A program made the position numbers and the translations under genes. From contig NZ_VEWK01000003.1 of assembly GCF_006376675.1 (NCBI RefSeq), positions 426,530 through 490,529 of the forward strand: 64,000 nucleotides of DNA. Direction: 5' to 3'. The stretch comes from Brucella pecoris (GTDB lineage: Bacteria > Pseudomonadota > Alphaproteobacteria > Rhizobiales > Rhizobiaceae). Numbering within the stretch: the first letter of the stretch is position 1; the number at the start of each line of letters is the position of its first letter. The notes beneath the pieces are model-generated. The model had not been told where the DNA came from. It searched no databases and worked only from the letters and a program-made list of their open reading frames with translations. Of the stretch, positions 29,412 through 39,955 are shown piece after piece.

Positions 29412-30062
29412 TCAGTTCTGCTTGGGCGCGGCGCCGCCCTGCTGTTGATCTTTCGGGGCCATGATGATCGATACGCGACCCTTGGTCTGCCCCTTGCAGC
29501 TTTCGACATTGGCGCGGCCTGTATCGAGATGCGCCGTCAGCTTGCAGCCGGTCACAATATTGTCGCCATCGGTCAGGACCACTTTCTGCCCCTGAAGAAC
29601 CATCACCTGGTTTTTCGCGTCGTAACGGCCGGTATCACCGGTTGCGACCTGCGTACCGGACTTGAGATAAACTTTCCCCGAGATGTCGATGTGATCAATG
29701 CTCGATGAATCGAGGCCACCCACACCAGCACTTGCCGGTTCCGGGGCTTGTGCCTCTCCGTCTTTCTTGGCCTTGTTGTAGTAGACCGTCATTTGACCTG
29801 CCTTCAGCAGGGCGTCGCCCTGCGAAACGGCAACATTGCCGGTGAATATGGCAATGCCTTCCTTGTCGCGCATTTCCAACTTGTCAGCGTCAATCTTGAC
29901 GGGCGCCTTGCTGTTGGAAAGCTTCAGACCGTTTACGGCTGCGCCTTCCTGAGCCAGAGAGGCTGTCGGAGCCGCGGCTAGGCCGAGCGCCAGAACCGCA
30001 AATCCCATCCGCAAAGTGCGGGCCATCGTACCCTTGTTCATCTTGCCCGTCTCGCGTTTCAT
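29412..30062 (-). CDS. lptA: LPS transport periplasmic protein LptA
   Basis: A 216-residue periplasmic protein that bridges LptC and the outer membrane LptD. The signal peptide runs to about residue 35 (MGFAVLALGLAAAPTASLAQ). The OstA/LptA beta-jellyroll follows, with NSKAPVKIDADKLEMRDKEG, AIFTGNVAVSQGDALLKAGQMTVYY in two pieces and TGDTGRYDAKNQVMVL. The ATG at 30062 has GGGAG nine bases before it. A Gln-rich end (KDQQQGGAAPKQN) is typical of rhizobial LptA. Confidence 0.9.
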   Translation of the reverse strand: MKRETGKMNKGTMARTLRMGFAVLALGLAAAPTASLAQEGAAVNGLKLSNSKAPVKIDADKLEMRDKEGIAIFTGNVAVSQGDALLKAGQMTVYYNKAKKDGEAQAPEPASAGVGGLDSSSIDHIDISGKVYLKSGTQVATGDTGRYDAKNQVMVLQGQKVVLTDGDNIVTGCKLTAHLDTGRANVESCKGQTKGRVSIIMAPKDQQQGGAAPKQN

Positions 30063-30183
30063 ATATTTCAGCTCCCCGAAGCATTCGGCCATCCCTGGGC
30101 CGATATGCGGTCAGACGCAACTTTAAGCACTTTGCGACCAAATGGGAACATTTGGCATCGCAAAATGCGATCAAAAAAGCAGC

Positions 30184-30278
30184 TTAGAGCGTGTAGCATT
30201 CTGATTGCATCAAAATCACGCTCTAACAATTTGTTTTCGAGCACATTTCGATCCGAAAACCGGATTCAGAATGCGCTC
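30184..30278. repeat. Dispersed two-hairpin palindromic element, copy 3 (inverted)
   Basis: Here unit B comes first (30184-30226, TTAGAGCGTG ... CACGCTCTAA) and unit A second (30239-30278, GAGCACATT ... AATGCGCTC with CCGAAAACCGG inside). The order is the reverse of copies 1 and 2, so the element is inserted in the other orientation, in the lptA-lptC gap. Confidence 0.75.
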
Positions 30279-30341
30279 AAGCGTCCGCACAGATATAAAT
30301 CGGCTCGAACGCTTCCCCTATTCTCAAATCAAAGACCCTTT

Positions 30342-31055
30342 TCAGGGAGCCTTGTTGGGCGAAACAACGCTGCCGTCAACGGTCATTCGAACCTTGTTCT
30401 CGAAAATCAGAACTTTGCCGTTGTCCTTGACCTGCATGCTGTCGGCCAGAATATGCGTGCTGCCGCTGCGGATATCGACGGGCTTGTCGGTCGTGATCTG
30501 CCCACTCTTGAGGTTTACGTCCGCAGAACGCAGCACTGCACGTAAACCGTCATCCGTCGTAACAGTAAAGTCCTTATCAAGTTGCAAACGTCCGTTGGCA
30601 TTGTCGTAAACACCCGACGTTGCCTCGACCTTAGCAGTGCCCTTTTCACCGACCGGCAGCTCGGCTGAGATACCTTCAAGCGAAATCGCGCCGCTGTTCT
30701 TCGCATCCTGCGTCGCCTTGGAAGCGGTCATCGAATAGGGACGATTGTCCTTGGTGTATCCATTAAGGTGCGGGCTCGTCATGACAAGCTTGCCGCTTTC
30801 ACCGCCGTTATTCACTTCCACCTTTATGGGCGTGTTCGGCGTTGCAAGAAACGTGTACCACGAGAAAACGGCTCCCACGATAATCGCGGCGACCGGAAGA
30901 GCTGTCTTCAAAACACGAACACGGACCGAATGGCGCTGTGCAGCATGGAAGAGCGAATCGGCTTTCTCCGAGGCACCAAAGCGCATACCACCCGTGCCGC
31001 GACCGGAAGCGGTCGCGTTCTGCGGCGCATGGCTATGTGTGGTGTCGGCAGTCAT
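30342..31055 (-). CDS. lptC: LPS export protein LptC
   Basis: A 237-residue bitopic inner-membrane protein that receives LPS from LptB2FG and passes it to LptA. A cytosolic head of about 48 residues is followed by one membrane helix (LKTALPVAAIIVGAVFSWYT, about 49-70) and a periplasmic jellyroll (NRPYSMTASKATQD, VYDNANGRLQLDKDFTVTT, SGSTHILADSMQV). A dispersed repeat of about 280 bases of intergenic DNA separates it from lptA, which is longer than usual for these coupled genes. Confidence 0.9.
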   Translation of the reverse strand: MTADTTHSHAPQNATASGRGTGGMRFGASEKADSLFHAAQRHSVRVRVLKTALPVAAIIVGAVFSWYTFLATPNTPIKVEVNNGGESGKLVMTSPHLNGYTKDNRPYSMTASKATQDAKNSGAISLEGISAELPVGEKGTAKVEATSGVYDNANGRLQLDKDFTVTTDDGLRAVLRSADVNLKSGQITTDKPVDIRSGSTHILADSMQVKDNGKVLIFENKVRMTVDGSVVSPNKAP

Positions 31056-31521
31056 GTTTCGTTCGTTTCCTCAACGGCTTTCATAGAATTCAATAATCAG
31101 CGCATCCCTATCGCGCCGTTTCATTTCAATACGGTTTATTTGGGGTGAAATAGCCTGTAGCTCAATAGCTTTATACCGCACAAAACACCGCACCCGCCTC
31201 GCAAACAGGCAGCAGGAACGGCTTATGCCTTTGATTATTCAGCCCAATTTACACTCCACCGAATTTAGGTAGAATGCTAATCAACTCTTTGATACCACAA
31301 AGCCCGGTCCAATTACAGCTCAACGTAATACAGACTTGGCGCGCTCGAACTGCGTATCAAATGATGCAACCAGAATCGCGAACTACTCATTACAATATAT
31401 ATTTCATGCACTATCTCTCACTAGATGGCGACGCCAAAGATACTTGCCGCTAGCCTTCATTCGAGGCAAAAGGTGAAGTGCCGGGCCAAGCTGCGCTGGT
31501 TGAACGAATGGATGGACAGGA
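31056..31521. other. Divergent intergenic region lptC / sppA
   Basis: These 466 bases contain no frame that I can support and no clear hairpin. The A/T-rich middle (about 31240-31420) should carry the two promoters. I cannot identify a regulator site. Confidence 0.5.
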
Positions 31522-32493
31522 ATGGCTCAAGACGCCGAAGCAATCATTGAACGTCGGAAACTGCGCAGGAAGCTGACGATCTGGCGTGCAGCCTTCCTGT
31601 TTCTGATTGCAGCCCTGATTGCCGTCTTCGCTTCATGGTTCATGCGCGGCACCAATTTCAATCAGCCGCATATCGCCAAGGTTCGTATCGAGGGCACCAT
31701 CTTCGAGAACGAGGAATTGCTGAAGCGTCTCGACAAGATCGCCAAGGACGATGCCGTCAAGGGTGTGATTCTGGTTCTCGATTCGCCCGGAGGAACGACG
31801 GTAGGCGGCGAAGCGATTTTTGAAGCCGTGCGCAAGATTGCCAAGAAAAAGCCGGTCGTCACCCAGGTGGGAACGCTTGCCGCCTCTGCAGGTTACATGA
31901 TTGCCAGCGCATCCGACCATATCGTGGCGCGACAAACATCTATCGTGGGCTCAATCGGGGTTCTGTTTCAATATCCCGATGTCTCGAAGCTGCTCGACAC
32001 GATCGGCGTGAAGGTCGAGACCATCAAATCTTCGCCGCTCAAGGCAGAGCCCAATTATTTCAGTCCGGCCAGCGAAGAGGCCAAAGGTATGATCCGCAAC
32101 ATGATCATGGATTCTTATGCCTGGTTCGTGGATATTGTCGAAAAGCGCCGTTCGTTTACGCATGAACAGGCGCTGGCACTGGCCAATGGTGCTGTTTTTA
32201 CCGGACGACAGGCTTTGGATAATAAATTGATCGACGGATTGGGTGGTGAAGAAGAGGCCGTTGCCTGGCTTGCAAGCAAGGGGCTCTCCAAAGATTTGCC
32301 ACGCCTGGAATGGAAACCGGTCAGCAGTGACACGGGTTTCTCATTGCGTGATCTTATCATTCACGCCGGTGCGCGCCTTCTCGGCTTGCCGCAGGAGGCC
32401 GATGGCATGTTGAAGGAGATTGCCAAGGAACGCATCTTTCTTGACGGACTTCTCTCGGTTTGGCACGTTGACGGTACGCCTGAAGCGAATTGA
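31522..32493 (+). CDS. sppA: Signal peptide peptidase SppA, S49 family
   Basis: A 323-residue inner-membrane serine protease that digests signal peptides left after protein export. One membrane helix (about 20-40) anchors a periplasmic domain. [10 protein letters not shown] is the family's first signature. The likely nucleophile is Ser144 in SIVGSIGVL and the general base Lys174 in KSSPLK, by comparison with the short SppA proteins. This is the half-size form, not the duplicated E. coli type. ihfB follows 74 bases downstream. Confidence 0.93.
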   Translation: MAQDAEAIIERRKLRRKLTIWRAAFLFLIAALIAVFASWFMRGTNFNQPHIAKVRIEGTIFENEELLKRLDKIAKDDAVKGVILVLDSPGGTTVGGEAIFEAVRKIAKKKPVVTQVGTLAASAGYMIASASDHIVARQTSIVGSIGVLFQYPDVSKLLDTIGVKVETIKSSPLKAEPNYFSPASEEAKGMIRNMIMDSYAWFVDIVEKRRSFTHEQALALANGAVFTGRQALDNKLIDGLGGEEEAVAWLASKGLSKDLPRLEWKPVSSDTGFSLRDLIIHAGARLLGLPQEADGMLKEIAKERIFLDGLLSVWHVDGTPEAN

Positions 32494-32567
32494 CGCCAAC
32501 CGGGCAAACTTACACAATATCCGGCAGATACCGGATGAAGCAAACAGAACAACAGGGGTTTAAAGCC

Positions 32568-32852
32568 GTGATCAAATCGGAACTCGTTCAGATTATCGCC
32601 AGCCGTAATCCGCATCTCTTTCAGCGCGATGTCGAAAACATCGTGGGCGCGGTATTCGACGAGATCACAAACGCCCTTGCCGACGGCAATCGCGTAGAAC
32701 TGCGCGGCTTCGGTGCCTTTTCGGTGAAAAACCGCCCTGCACGCAGTGGCCGCAATCCCCGCACCGGCGAAACGGTGGACGTGGAAGAAAAGTGGGTTCC
32801 GTTCTTCAAGACCGGCAAGGAGCTGCGCGACCGTCTCAACGGCGCAGTCTGA
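32568..32852 (+). CDS. ihfB: Integration host factor subunit beta
   Basis: A 94-residue DNA-bending protein that pairs with IHF-alpha, used in transcription, replication and recombination. The protein reads (V/M)[17 protein letters not shown] and includes the DNA-arm motif [12 protein letters not shown]. The GTG at 32568 is chosen: AGGGG lies eight bases before it and the resulting length is exactly the family length, while upstream in-frame codons add about 26 unrelated residues. A LapA-type gene follows after eight bases. Confidence 0.95.
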   Translation: MIKSELVQIIASRNPHLFQRDVENIVGAVFDEITNALADGNRVELRGFGAFSVKNRPARSGRNPRTGETVDVEEKWVPFFKTGKELRDRLNGAV

Positions 32853-32860
32853 TAGACATC

Positions 32861-33184
32861 ATGGCGGCAAAACGCATCATCGCCATCATCGTTCTCGTGC
32901 CGCTTGCAGTGGTTCTGATTGCGTTGTCGGTTGCCAATCGCGCATCGGTGCAATTCACGATCGATCCATTCAATCCGGGCAATCCCGCTCTGTCCTATAA
33001 TGCACCACTGTTCCTATGGCTGTTTGGTGCACTTCTTCTTGGTGTTGTCATCGGTTCCCTGGTGACCTGGCTCACGCAGGGCAAGCATCGCCGCAAGGAG
33101 CGCATGTACAAGCAGGAAGCCGCGCGTCTGCTTGAACGCAGCACAGCCGCCGAAAAACGCAATGTATCGGTCGTGAACTCCTGA
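32861..33184 (+). CDS. LapA-domain (DUF1049) inner-membrane protein
   Basis: A 107-residue protein beginning MAAKRIIAIIVLVPLAVVLI. Two membrane helices (about 5-22 and 46-68) are joined by a short loop that includes the LapA-type pattern SVANRASVQFTIDPF, followed by a basic, coiled tail. LapA (YciM partner in enterobacteria) acts in regulating LPS synthesis; that role here is inferred from family only. It sits eight bases after ihfB, as in many Proteobacteria. Confidence 0.85.
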   Translation: MAAKRIIAIIVLVPLAVVLIALSVANRASVQFTIDPFNPGNPALSYNAPLFLWLFGALLLGVVIGSLVTWLTQGKHRRKERMYKQEAARLLERSTAAEKRNVSVVNS

Positions 33185-33200
33185 AACGCCCTTTATTCTC

Positions 33201-33228
33201 AAACCCGGAAGCAAAACTTCCGGGTTTT
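33201..33228 (+). terminator. Rho-independent terminator
   Basis: Stem AAACCCGGAAG / CTTCCGGGTTT with loop CAAAA and a closing T4. It ends the sppA-ihfB-lapA group. Confidence 0.9.
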
Positions 33229-33332
33229 CAAGCCTTGAAAAGCCTTTTGTGCGCGATTGAACGTCGTTTTCCCCTTCCCCACCGGCCTTGTTTATCCTAC
33301 CTAGACCCCAATCATGATGATTGGAGTTTCGG

Positions 33333-34490
33333 GTGAAGACGCCAAGAGGAAAAGGCAAAAAAACGTCGGGCGGCAAGCACGAGCGCAGCTTCGAGCGCGC
33401 AAGAAACGATGCGCCACGCCCAGAACGCAAATTTGAAGGCAAGCTTGAGGCTAAAGGCACGGTTTTCAAAAAGCCGCGCCCACAATTCGCCAAGGCCGCG
33501 CCCAAGCCGACAACCGAAGAGCGAGAACGACCCGTCGCCGCGCTGCGCGAAATCAAGCCCTATGCCGGCCCTCGCCCGGGCGAGAAATTGCCCGTCATCC
33601 TCGAAACCGAACCATCCGCCGATTACGCGCTTCTCGATAGCGGCAATGGATTGAAGCTTGAGCAATACGGTCCTTATCGGATCGTCCGCCCGGAAGGTCA
33701 GGCAATCTGGCTGCCGAACCTGCCGCAAAAGGAGTGGGATCAGGCCGACGCCATTTTTACCGGCAATACCGACGAAGAAGGCTTGGGACGCTGGGCGTTT
33801 CCGAAAGTGCCGCTCGGTGAAACATGGCCCATGCAGCATGACGGCATTTCCTTTCATGGCCGGTTCACCTCGTTCCGCCATGTCGGCGTGTTCCCCGAAC
33901 AGGCCGCGCACTGGTCGTATATGGATGGGCTTATCCGGGAAGGGATCAAATCCGGACGTAACGTGAAGGTGCTCAATCTTTTCGGCTACACCGGTGTCGC
34001 TTCGCTGGTGGCGGCACGTGCGGGCGCGGAAGTGACCCATGTCGACGCATCCAAGAAAGCCATCATCTGGGCGCGTGAAAATCAGGAAATGGCCGGGCTG
34101 TCCGATAAGCCGATCCGCTGGATCTGCGAAGACGCGATGAAATTCGTGGCGCGCGAAGAACGCCGCGGCAGTTTCTATGACATCATCCTGCTTGATCCGC
34201 CTGCCTATGGGCGCGGCCCGAGCGGCGAGGTCTGGCAATTGTTCGAGCATCTGCCAGCAATGGTCGATACATGCCGGTCCATCCTGACGCCGAAGCCGCT
34301 GGCTGTCATCCTGACGGCCTATTCGATCCGCGCCTCTTTCTTCGCCATTCACGAGCTGATGCGCGACCGTTTCACCGGCCTTGGCGGCACGGTCGAATCG
34401 GGCGAACTTATTCTGCGCGAACGTTCGAAAGATCATTCTGGCGGGCGGGCGCTTTCCACATCCATGTTCAGCCGCTGGGTAGCAAAATGA
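33333..34490 (+). CDS. Class I SAM-dependent (rRNA) methyltransferase
   Basis: A 385-residue protein. The first 60 residues are strongly basic (Lys/Arg-rich, low complexity), suited to RNA binding. The methyltransferase domain has motif I NLFGYTGVASLVAARAGAEV and the motif IV DPPAYGRGP, which is the DPPxY pattern of RlmI/RlmL-type enzymes that methylate C5 or N2 of RNA bases. GGAG six bases upstream supports GTG at 33333 over the TTG at 33321. The stop overlaps the start of the next RNA methyltransferase gene (ATGA). Confidence 0.9.
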   Translation: MKTPRGKGKKTSGGKHERSFERARNDAPRPERKFEGKLEAKGTVFKKPRPQFAKAAPKPTTEERERPVAALREIKPYAGPRPGEKLPVILETEPSADYALLDSGNGLKLEQYGPYRIVRPEGQAIWLPNLPQKEWDQADAIFTGNTDEEGLGRWAFPKVPLGETWPMQHDGISFHGRFTSFRHVGVFPEQAAHWSYMDGLIREGIKSGRNVKVLNLFGYTGVASLVAARAGAEVTHVDASKKAIIWARENQEMAGLSDKPIRWICEDAMKFVAREERRGSFYDIILLDPPAYGRGPSGEVWQLFEHLPAMVDTCRSILTPKPLAVILTAYSIRASFFAIHELMRDRFTGLGGTVESGELILRERSKDHSGGRALSTSMFSRWVAK

Positions 34491-35371
34491 GCCGTGACGA
34501 CGATTTTTCCAAAAGCGGCTCTCGTGCCGAATATTCGAAGGTAGGCCAGGTAAAGGAGGTCACCAGCCTCGCTAATCCTATCGTGAAAGACCTTCGCTCG
34601 CTGGCGCTGAAAAAATTCCGCGACCAGCAGGGTGTGTTTCTGGCCGAAGGGCTGAAACTTGTCATCGACGCGCTGGAACAGGACTGGCGCATCAAGACGC
34701 TGGTTTTTGCCAAATCCGGCAAGGGCAACAAAATGGTGGAACAGGTCGCCGCCCGCACCTTTGCCAAGGGCGGACTTGTGCTGGAAGTGACCGAAAAGAT
34801 CATGGCTGCCATCACCCGCCGCGACAATCCGCAGGTGGTGGTGGGCGTTTTCGAGCAGCAGTATCGCCTGCTAGCAAATCTCAAGCCCAAGAACAACGAC
34901 GTCTACATCGCGCTCGACCGCGTGCGCGATCCCGGCAATCTCGGTACAGTCGTACGCACGGCAGATGCGGTCGGCGCAAAGGGCGTCATCCTAATCGGCG
35001 ATACCACCGATCCCTATTCGTTGGAAACCGTACGCGCAACGATGGGCTCCGTCTTTTCCATGCCGCTCTACAAGGTAACGGAAGCCGATTTCCTCAACTG
35101 GCGCAAAGGCTTTTCCGGCCTTGTCGTCGGCACCCATCTGAAAGGTGCAGTCGACTATCGCACCATTCCCTATGCCAACAAGCCGGTTGTGCTGATGATG
35201 GGTAATGAACAGCAGGGCCTGCCGGACAGCCTTGCCAATGCCTGCGACAAGCTTGCCCGCATTCCGCAGGCAGGTCGCGCAGATTCTCTCAATCTCGCAA
35301 TTGCCACCGGCGTCATGCTCTACGAAATCCGTCGCGACGCACTCACGCTTGATGAAAGGACTTCCGGATGA
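34487..35371 (+). CDS. TrmH/SpoU-family RNA 2'-O-methyltransferase
   Basis: A 294-residue SPOUT-fold enzyme. An N-terminal substrate-binding part (about 25-115; [23 protein letters not shown]) precedes the SpoU domain with motif 1 [20 protein letters not shown], motif 2 [12 protein letters not shown] and motif 3 [15 protein letters not shown], the knot that binds SAM. It probably methylates a ribose in 23S rRNA or tRNA; the site cannot be told. It overlaps both neighbours by four bases, making a three-gene coupled operon with lspA. Confidence 0.92.
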   Translation: MSRDDDFSKSGSRAEYSKVGQVKEVTSLANPIVKDLRSLALKKFRDQQGVFLAEGLKLVIDALEQDWRIKTLVFAKSGKGNKMVEQVAARTFAKGGLVLEVTEKIMAAITRRDNPQVVVGVFEQQYRLLANLKPKNNDVYIALDRVRDPGNLGTVVRTADAVGAKGVILIGDTTDPYSLETVRATMGSVFSMPLYKVTEADFLNWRKGFSGLVVGTHLKGAVDYRTIPYANKPVVLMMGNEQQGLPDSLANACDKLARIPQAGRADSLNLAIATGVMLYEIRRDALTLDERTSG

Positions 35372-35850
35372 AGCGGCACGCGGTCTGGTCCTCACTTTTC
35401 GTCGTCATTCTCACAGTGTTGATCGATCAAGGCGTCAAGCATCTGGTGGAAACAAGGATGGGCTACGGCCAGCAGATTGACCTGCTGCCGTTTCTTGCGT
35501 TGTTCCGCACGCACAATGAAGGCATTGCCTTCTCGATGCTCGCCTGGCTGCACGACTGGGGACTGGTCGCGATCACCGCTGCGGTCATTGCGTTCGTGCT
35601 TTATCTGTGGTGGACCAATGCGCCGGACCGCATCTTCGCACGCTACGGCTTTGCACTTGTCGTCGGCGGTGCCATCGGCAATCTTATCGACCGCGTGATG
35701 CACGGTTACGTCGTGGACTATATTCTGTTCCACCTGCCGACCTGGTCATTCGCGGTTTTCAACCTCGCCGACACGTTCATCACCATCGGCGCCGGCCTCA
35801 TAATTCTGGAGGAATTCCTTGGCTGGCGGCGCGAACGGGCTGCCCGCTAG
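35368..35850 (+). CDS. lspA: Lipoprotein signal peptidase (SPase II)
   Basis: A 160-residue inner-membrane aspartyl protease that removes the signal peptide of prolipoproteins after lipidation. Four membrane helices are evident. The catalytic aspartates are in [20 protein letters not shown] and [12 protein letters not shown], and the family motif [10 protein letters not shown] is present. Translation overlaps the TrmH-type gene (ATGA). Confidence 0.95.
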   Translation: MKRHAVWSSLFVVILTVLIDQGVKHLVETRMGYGQQIDLLPFLALFRTHNEGIAFSMLAWLHDWGLVAITAAVIAFVLYLWWTNAPDRIFARYGFALVVGGAIGNLIDRVMHGYVVDYILFHLPTWSFAVFNLADTFITIGAGLIILEEFLGWRRERAAR

Positions 35851-35940
35851 CCCACCGGGTTGAACAGTTTCTGCCTTTCGCATAATTTGATCTCTTAAAA
35901 TTAAAAGCTTTTTGAAGAGGATAAGGTCCAGTCATCCGAA

Positions 35941-35969
35941 TTGACACATTGGTGACACGCTTCTGTCAT
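35941..35969 (+). promoter_or_regulatory. Pho-box-like triple direct repeat upstream of olsB
   Basis: Three seven-base units, TTGACAC (35941), GTGACAC (35952) and CTGTCAT (35963), are spaced exactly 11 bases apart. PhoB binds tandem CTGTCAT-like heptamers with this 11-base period. Ornithine lipid synthesis is known to rise on phosphate starvation in related rhizobia, which fits. It lies about 155 bases before the olsB ATG. Confidence 0.6.
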
Positions 35970-36124
35970 CGTCGCGTAGCACTGAATCTGTACTGCTTCG
36001 GTCGAACTGGACACCCTGTCCACGCAATCGACTGAACGAGGATTGGAATTGGTTAGCTCTTGCTGAAATATCAGTGGGAAAGCCGTTCAGGAATACGTGA
36101 ATAGACAAATCAGGAGCCATCATC

Positions 36125-37018
36125 ATGACAGTACTGCTTGGAATGGACCAGCAAATCATTGATGATACGGTCATGTCAGGCTTAGAAGCACAACAGGCGC
36201 TGTTCGCGTCCAACGGCGACCCCATCGTTCTGGGGCGCATCGGATCGTTGGAAGTACGGCTTGCAAACTCACGCGAAGCTATCGAGGCCGCGCAGGAACT
36301 GCGTTTCCGTGTCTTCTTCGACGAAATGGGCGCGCGCCGGGAAAGCATTGAAGCTGTGGAGCTTCGTGATGCTGACCGCTTCGACGCTATTTGCGATCAC
36401 CTTCTCGTCTATGATACCGCCCTGCCCGTGCCGGAGCACCAGCAGATTGTCGGCACCTATCGTCTGATGCGCAGCGATCAGGCGGAAAAGGCGCTCGGCT
36501 TCTACTCTGCCGACGAATATGATGTGCAGCGTCTGGCGCTTTCGCGACCGAACCTTCGTCTGCTTGAACTGGGTCGCTCGTGTGTGAAGGCGGAATACCG
36601 TTCCAAGCGCACTGTCGAGCTTTTGTGGCAAGGCGCCTGGGCCTATTGCCGCCGCCATTCCATCGATGTGATGTTCGGCTGCGCTTCGTTCCACGGCGCT
36701 GTGCCTGCAGCGCATGCGCTTGGCCTGTCATTCCTTCATCACAACTGCCGCGCCACTGATGACTGGGACGTTCGTGCCCTACCCACTCGCTATCAGGCCA
36801 TGGACCTGATGCCGAAGGAAGCCATCAACAACAAGGTTGCCTTATTCTCAATGCCGCCTTTGGTGAAGGGATATTTGCGCCTTGGTGCGATGATCGGGGA
36901 CGGCGCAGTGATCGACGAGGCATTCGGCACGACCGATGTGTTCATCATCTTGCCAATCGAGCGCATTTCCAGCCGCTACATCACCTATTACGGTGCGGAA
37001 GCAAACCGCTTTGTGTAA
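36125..37018 (+). CDS. olsB: L-ornithine N-alpha-acyltransferase OlsB
   Basis: A 297-residue acyltransferase that attaches a 3-hydroxyacyl chain from acyl carrier protein to ornithine, the first step of ornithine lipid synthesis at the inner membrane. The GNAT-like OlsB features are seen in SREAIEAAQELRFRVFFDEM, FDAICDHLLVYD, GTYRLM, LELGRSCVKAEYRS and DVMFGCASFHG. The partner olsA is not in the window. The gene has AGGAG before its ATG and a long leader with Pho-box-like repeats. It is next to mutS in convergent orientation. Confidence 0.92.
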   Translation: MTVLLGMDQQIIDDTVMSGLEAQQALFASNGDPIVLGRIGSLEVRLANSREAIEAAQELRFRVFFDEMGARRESIEAVELRDADRFDAICDHLLVYDTALPVPEHQQIVGTYRLMRSDQAEKALGFYSADEYDVQRLALSRPNLRLLELGRSCVKAEYRSKRTVELLWQGAWAYCRRHSIDVMFGCASFHGAVPAAHALGLSFLHHNCRATDDWDVRALPTRYQAMDLMPKEAINNKVALFSMPPLVKGYLRLGAMIGDGAVIDEAFGTTDVFIILPIERISSRYITYYGAEANRFV

Positions 37019-37020
37019 TT

Positions 37021-37052
37021 AAAAAAGGCGAAGCATCTGCTTCGCCTTTTTG
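37021..37052. terminator. Rho-independent terminator, bidirectional
   Basis: Stem AAAAAGGCGAAGCA / TGCTTCGCCTTTTT with a two- to four-base loop lies between convergent olsB and mutS and works in both directions. Confidence 0.92.
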
Positions 37053-37067
37053 CTTCTGAGGCTCAGC

Positions 37068-39800
37068 TCACGCCTTTCCGGCCAGTTCCTTCAGCTTATA
37101 GATCAAGTCCAGCGCTTCTCGTGGCGTCAGTTCATCAGGATTGACACCCGAGACGGCCTTCGCCAGTTCGCTGTCTTTTGCCTGAACCTGCGGTTTCGGT
37201 TTTTCCTGCTGCAAGACGACCGAGAACAGCGGCAGATCGTCGATCAGCTTGTCCGCCTTGCCGGAGGTTTCGCCCGCTTCGAGTTGGTGCAGCACATCGC
37301 GCGCACGATTGACAACCGCTTCAGGCAACCCGGCCAATCGCGCCACCTGCACACCATAGGAACGGTCGGCAGCACCCTTGGCCACTTCATGCAGGAAGAC
37401 GACATCGTTGTCCCATTCCTTGACCCGCATGGTGACGTTGGAAAGCCGCGCGAGCTTTTCCGAAAGCGCCGTCATTTCATGAAAATGCGTGGCAAACAAC
37501 GCCCGGCAACGGTTCTTCTCATGCAGATATTCGACCGCCGCCCAGGCAATGGACAGTCCGTCGAAAGTAGCTGTACCGCGTCCGATCTCATCGAGGATCA
37601 CCAGTGAACGCTCACCCGCCTGATTGAGGATCGCCGCCGTTTCCACCATTTCGACCATGAAAGTCGAGCGCCCGCGCGCCAGATCGTCGGAAGCACCGAC
37701 GCGGCTGAACAGCCGGTCCACGACACCGATCTGCGCAGAACCGGCAGGCACGAAGGACCCCATCTGCGCCATGATCGCAATCAGCGCATTCTGACGCAGG
37801 AAGGTCGACTTACCGCCCATATTCGGACCGGTCAAAAGCCAGATCGCACCGTTTCCGCCGTCCATTTGCGGCGAGAGATCGCAATCATTCGCGACAAACG
37901 GATTGGCTGCCTGGCGTCGCAGGGCCTGCTCGACAACCGGATGGCGACCGGCAACAATGTTGAAGGACAGACTGTCATCGACCTGCGGACGGCAATAACC
38001 CTGCTCTTCCGCCAGTACGGCAAGCGATGCCGAGACGTCGAAAACCGCAAGCGCCGATGCGGCCGCGCGGATACTATCGGCGTGGGAGACGGCCTCCGCC
38101 GTCAGTTCCTCGAACACGGCAAGCTCAATCGACAATGCGCGGTCAGCAGCATTGGCGATCTTGCTTTCAAGTTCCGCCAGTTCGGTCGTGGTAAAGCGCA
38201 TGGCATTGGCCATCGTCTGGCGATGGATGAAGCGGCCCTTGGCTTCATCCGTATCCGTCATCGCCCCGGCATTGTTGGCCGTCACCTCGATAAAATAGCC
38301 AAGCACATTGTTATGCTTGATCTTCAGCGATTTGATACCGGTCTCTTCAATATAATTGGCCTGTAGACCGGCGATCACCCGGCGCGACTGGTCACGCAAG
38401 GCACGCATTTCATCGAGCTCGGAATTATAGCCTGCGCGCACGAAACCGCCATCGCGTTTCAGGAGCGGCAGTTCATCAGCCAAGGCCCGGTCGAGATGAA
38501 CTGTAAAGATGGCAGGCATGGCGCTGACAGCATCGCGGGCATGCGCCAGTTCGTCCGGTAAAAGGGCGCTTTCCAGCAGGTTCGCAATGATATGCGCAGC
38601 CTCGAAGCCTCGTGCCAGACTGCCCAGATCGCGCGGCCCGCCGCGTCCGACGGCAAGGCGTGAGAGTCCGCGCGGCATATCCGGCACGCCTTTCAGTTCC
38701 GCGCGCATGGCTTCGCAAAGCGACTGCTCGCTCAGGAACCAGGAAACGGAATCGAGCCGCAGCGCGATTGCCTTGGGGTCGGTCAGCGGCGCGGTCAACC
38801 GTTCCGCCAAAAGCCGCGCCCCGCCTCCAGTGACAGTACGGTCCACGGCCTTCAGCAAACTGCCATCACGATTGCCCGACATGGTGCGGGCCAGTTCCAG
38901 ACTGGCGCGTGTCGCCGGGTCGATAAAAAGCGTACCACCCTCATGTTCGCGTTCAGGCCGCATCAAGGGCGGGCGCTCTGAAATCTGTGTTTTTTCGATA
39001 TAGGCGATTGCCCCGGAAATGGCCGAGAGTTCGGGACGGCTGAACTGGCCGAAGCCATCCAATGTCGCAACGTTGAAATAGCGCTGGATGCGCGCCTCCG
39101 CAGCCGCACTGTCGAAGAGGGTCGCCGGTTGCGGCGTCACCGCCTTGCCAACCAGATCGAAGACCGGGCGCAGCTCCTCATCGTGAAACGCGCTGTCGGC
39201 CACGACCAGTTCACGCGGGTCTACCCGCATCACATCGGCGAAAAGCCGGTCTGGCGTGGTTTCCGCCACGCGGAAGGTTCCGGTTGAAATATCAATCCAG
39301 GCGAGCGCCAGCGCACCGTCGCCGCGCGTACGCCCCATCGCCATCAGGAAATTGGCCTCCGCCGGGTCCAGCAGCTTTTCTTCGGTCAGTGTGCCCGGTG
39401 TGACGAGACGGATCACATCGCGCTTCACCACCGATTTGGAGCCGCGCTTCTTCGCCTCTGAAGGGTCTTCCACCTGTTCGCAGACAGCAACGCGATAACC
39501 CTTGGCGATCAGCTTCTGCAGATAGTCGTCGGCGGCATGGAACGGCACACCGCACATGGGAATATCCTCGCCCAGATGCTTGCCGCGCTTGGTGAGCGTG
39601 ATGCCCAGTGCCGCAGAGGCCTCCACTGCGTCATCGAAGAACAGCTCGTAGAAATCACCCATGCGGTAGAAGAGCAGCGAATCGACATTCGCCGCCTTGA
39701 TCTCGATATATTGTTCCATCATGGGCGTCAGGCGAACGGGCGCTGCCTCGGCGGTATTGTCTTCCGCTTCCGAGGTGTTTTCGTTAGCCGTCGTTTCCAT
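37068..39800 (-). CDS. mutS: DNA mismatch repair protein MutS
   Basis: A 910-residue mismatch-recognition ATPase. The mismatch-probing F-x-E appears in [10 protein letters not shown] near residue 47. The connector, core lever and clamp domains follow, then the ATPase with Walker [10 protein letters not shown] (about 657-665), the Walker [11 protein letters not shown] and the ABC-type signature [15 protein letters not shown]. The C-terminal tetramerisation tail ([20 protein letters not shown]) is kept. mutL is not adjacent. Confidence 0.97.
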   Translation of the reverse strand: METTANENTSEAEDNTAEAAPVRLTPMMEQYIEIKAANVDSLLFYRMGDFYELFFDDAVEASAALGITLTKRGKHLGEDIPMCGVPFHAADDYLQKLIAKGYRVAVCEQVEDPSEAKKRGSKSVVKRDVIRLVTPGTLTEEKLLDPAEANFLMAMGRTRGDGALALAWIDISTGTFRVAETTPDRLFADVMRVDPRELVVADSAFHDEELRPVFDLVGKAVTPQPATLFDSAAAEARIQRYFNVATLDGFGQFSRPELSAISGAIAYIEKTQISERPPLMRPEREHEGGTLFIDPATRASLELARTMSGNRDGSLLKAVDRTVTGGGARLLAERLTAPLTDPKAIALRLDSVSWFLSEQSLCEAMRAELKGVPDMPRGLSRLAVGRGGPRDLGSLARGFEAAHIIANLLESALLPDELAHARDAVSAMPAIFTVHLDRALADELPLLKRDGGFVRAGYNSELDEMRALRDQSRRVIAGLQANYIEETGIKSLKIKHNNVLGYFIEVTANNAGAMTDTDEAKGRFIHRQTMANAMRFTTTELAELESKIANAADRALSIELAVFEELTAEAVSHADSIRAAASALAVFDVSASLAVLAEEQGYCRPQVDDSLSFNIVAGRHPVVEQALRRQAANPFVANDCDLSPQMDGGNGAIWLLTGPNMGGKSTFLRQNALIAIMAQMGSFVPAGSAQIGVVDRLFSRVGASDDLARGRSTFMVEMVETAAILNQAGERSLVILDEIGRGTATFDGLSIAWAAVEYLHEKNRCRALFATHFHEMTALSEKLARLSNVTMRVKEWDNDVVFLHEVAKGAADRSYGVQVARLAGLPEAVVNRARDVLHQLEAGETSGKADKLIDDLPLFSVVLQQEKPKPQVQAKDSELAKAVSGVNPDELTPREALDLIYKLKELAGKA

Positions 39801-39955
39801 TTAAAAACCTTCATTTATTGCTTAGCCGAGGAGGCTAAAGTTATAAAATTTCGTATTCCATCGTTTTTGGATGAATATCTATTCCTCGAAGCACTGTTTA
39901 CACGATGCTTGACTGGCGCTATCGAGGTTCTCCCGCAGATGAAACCGGAGGGAAC

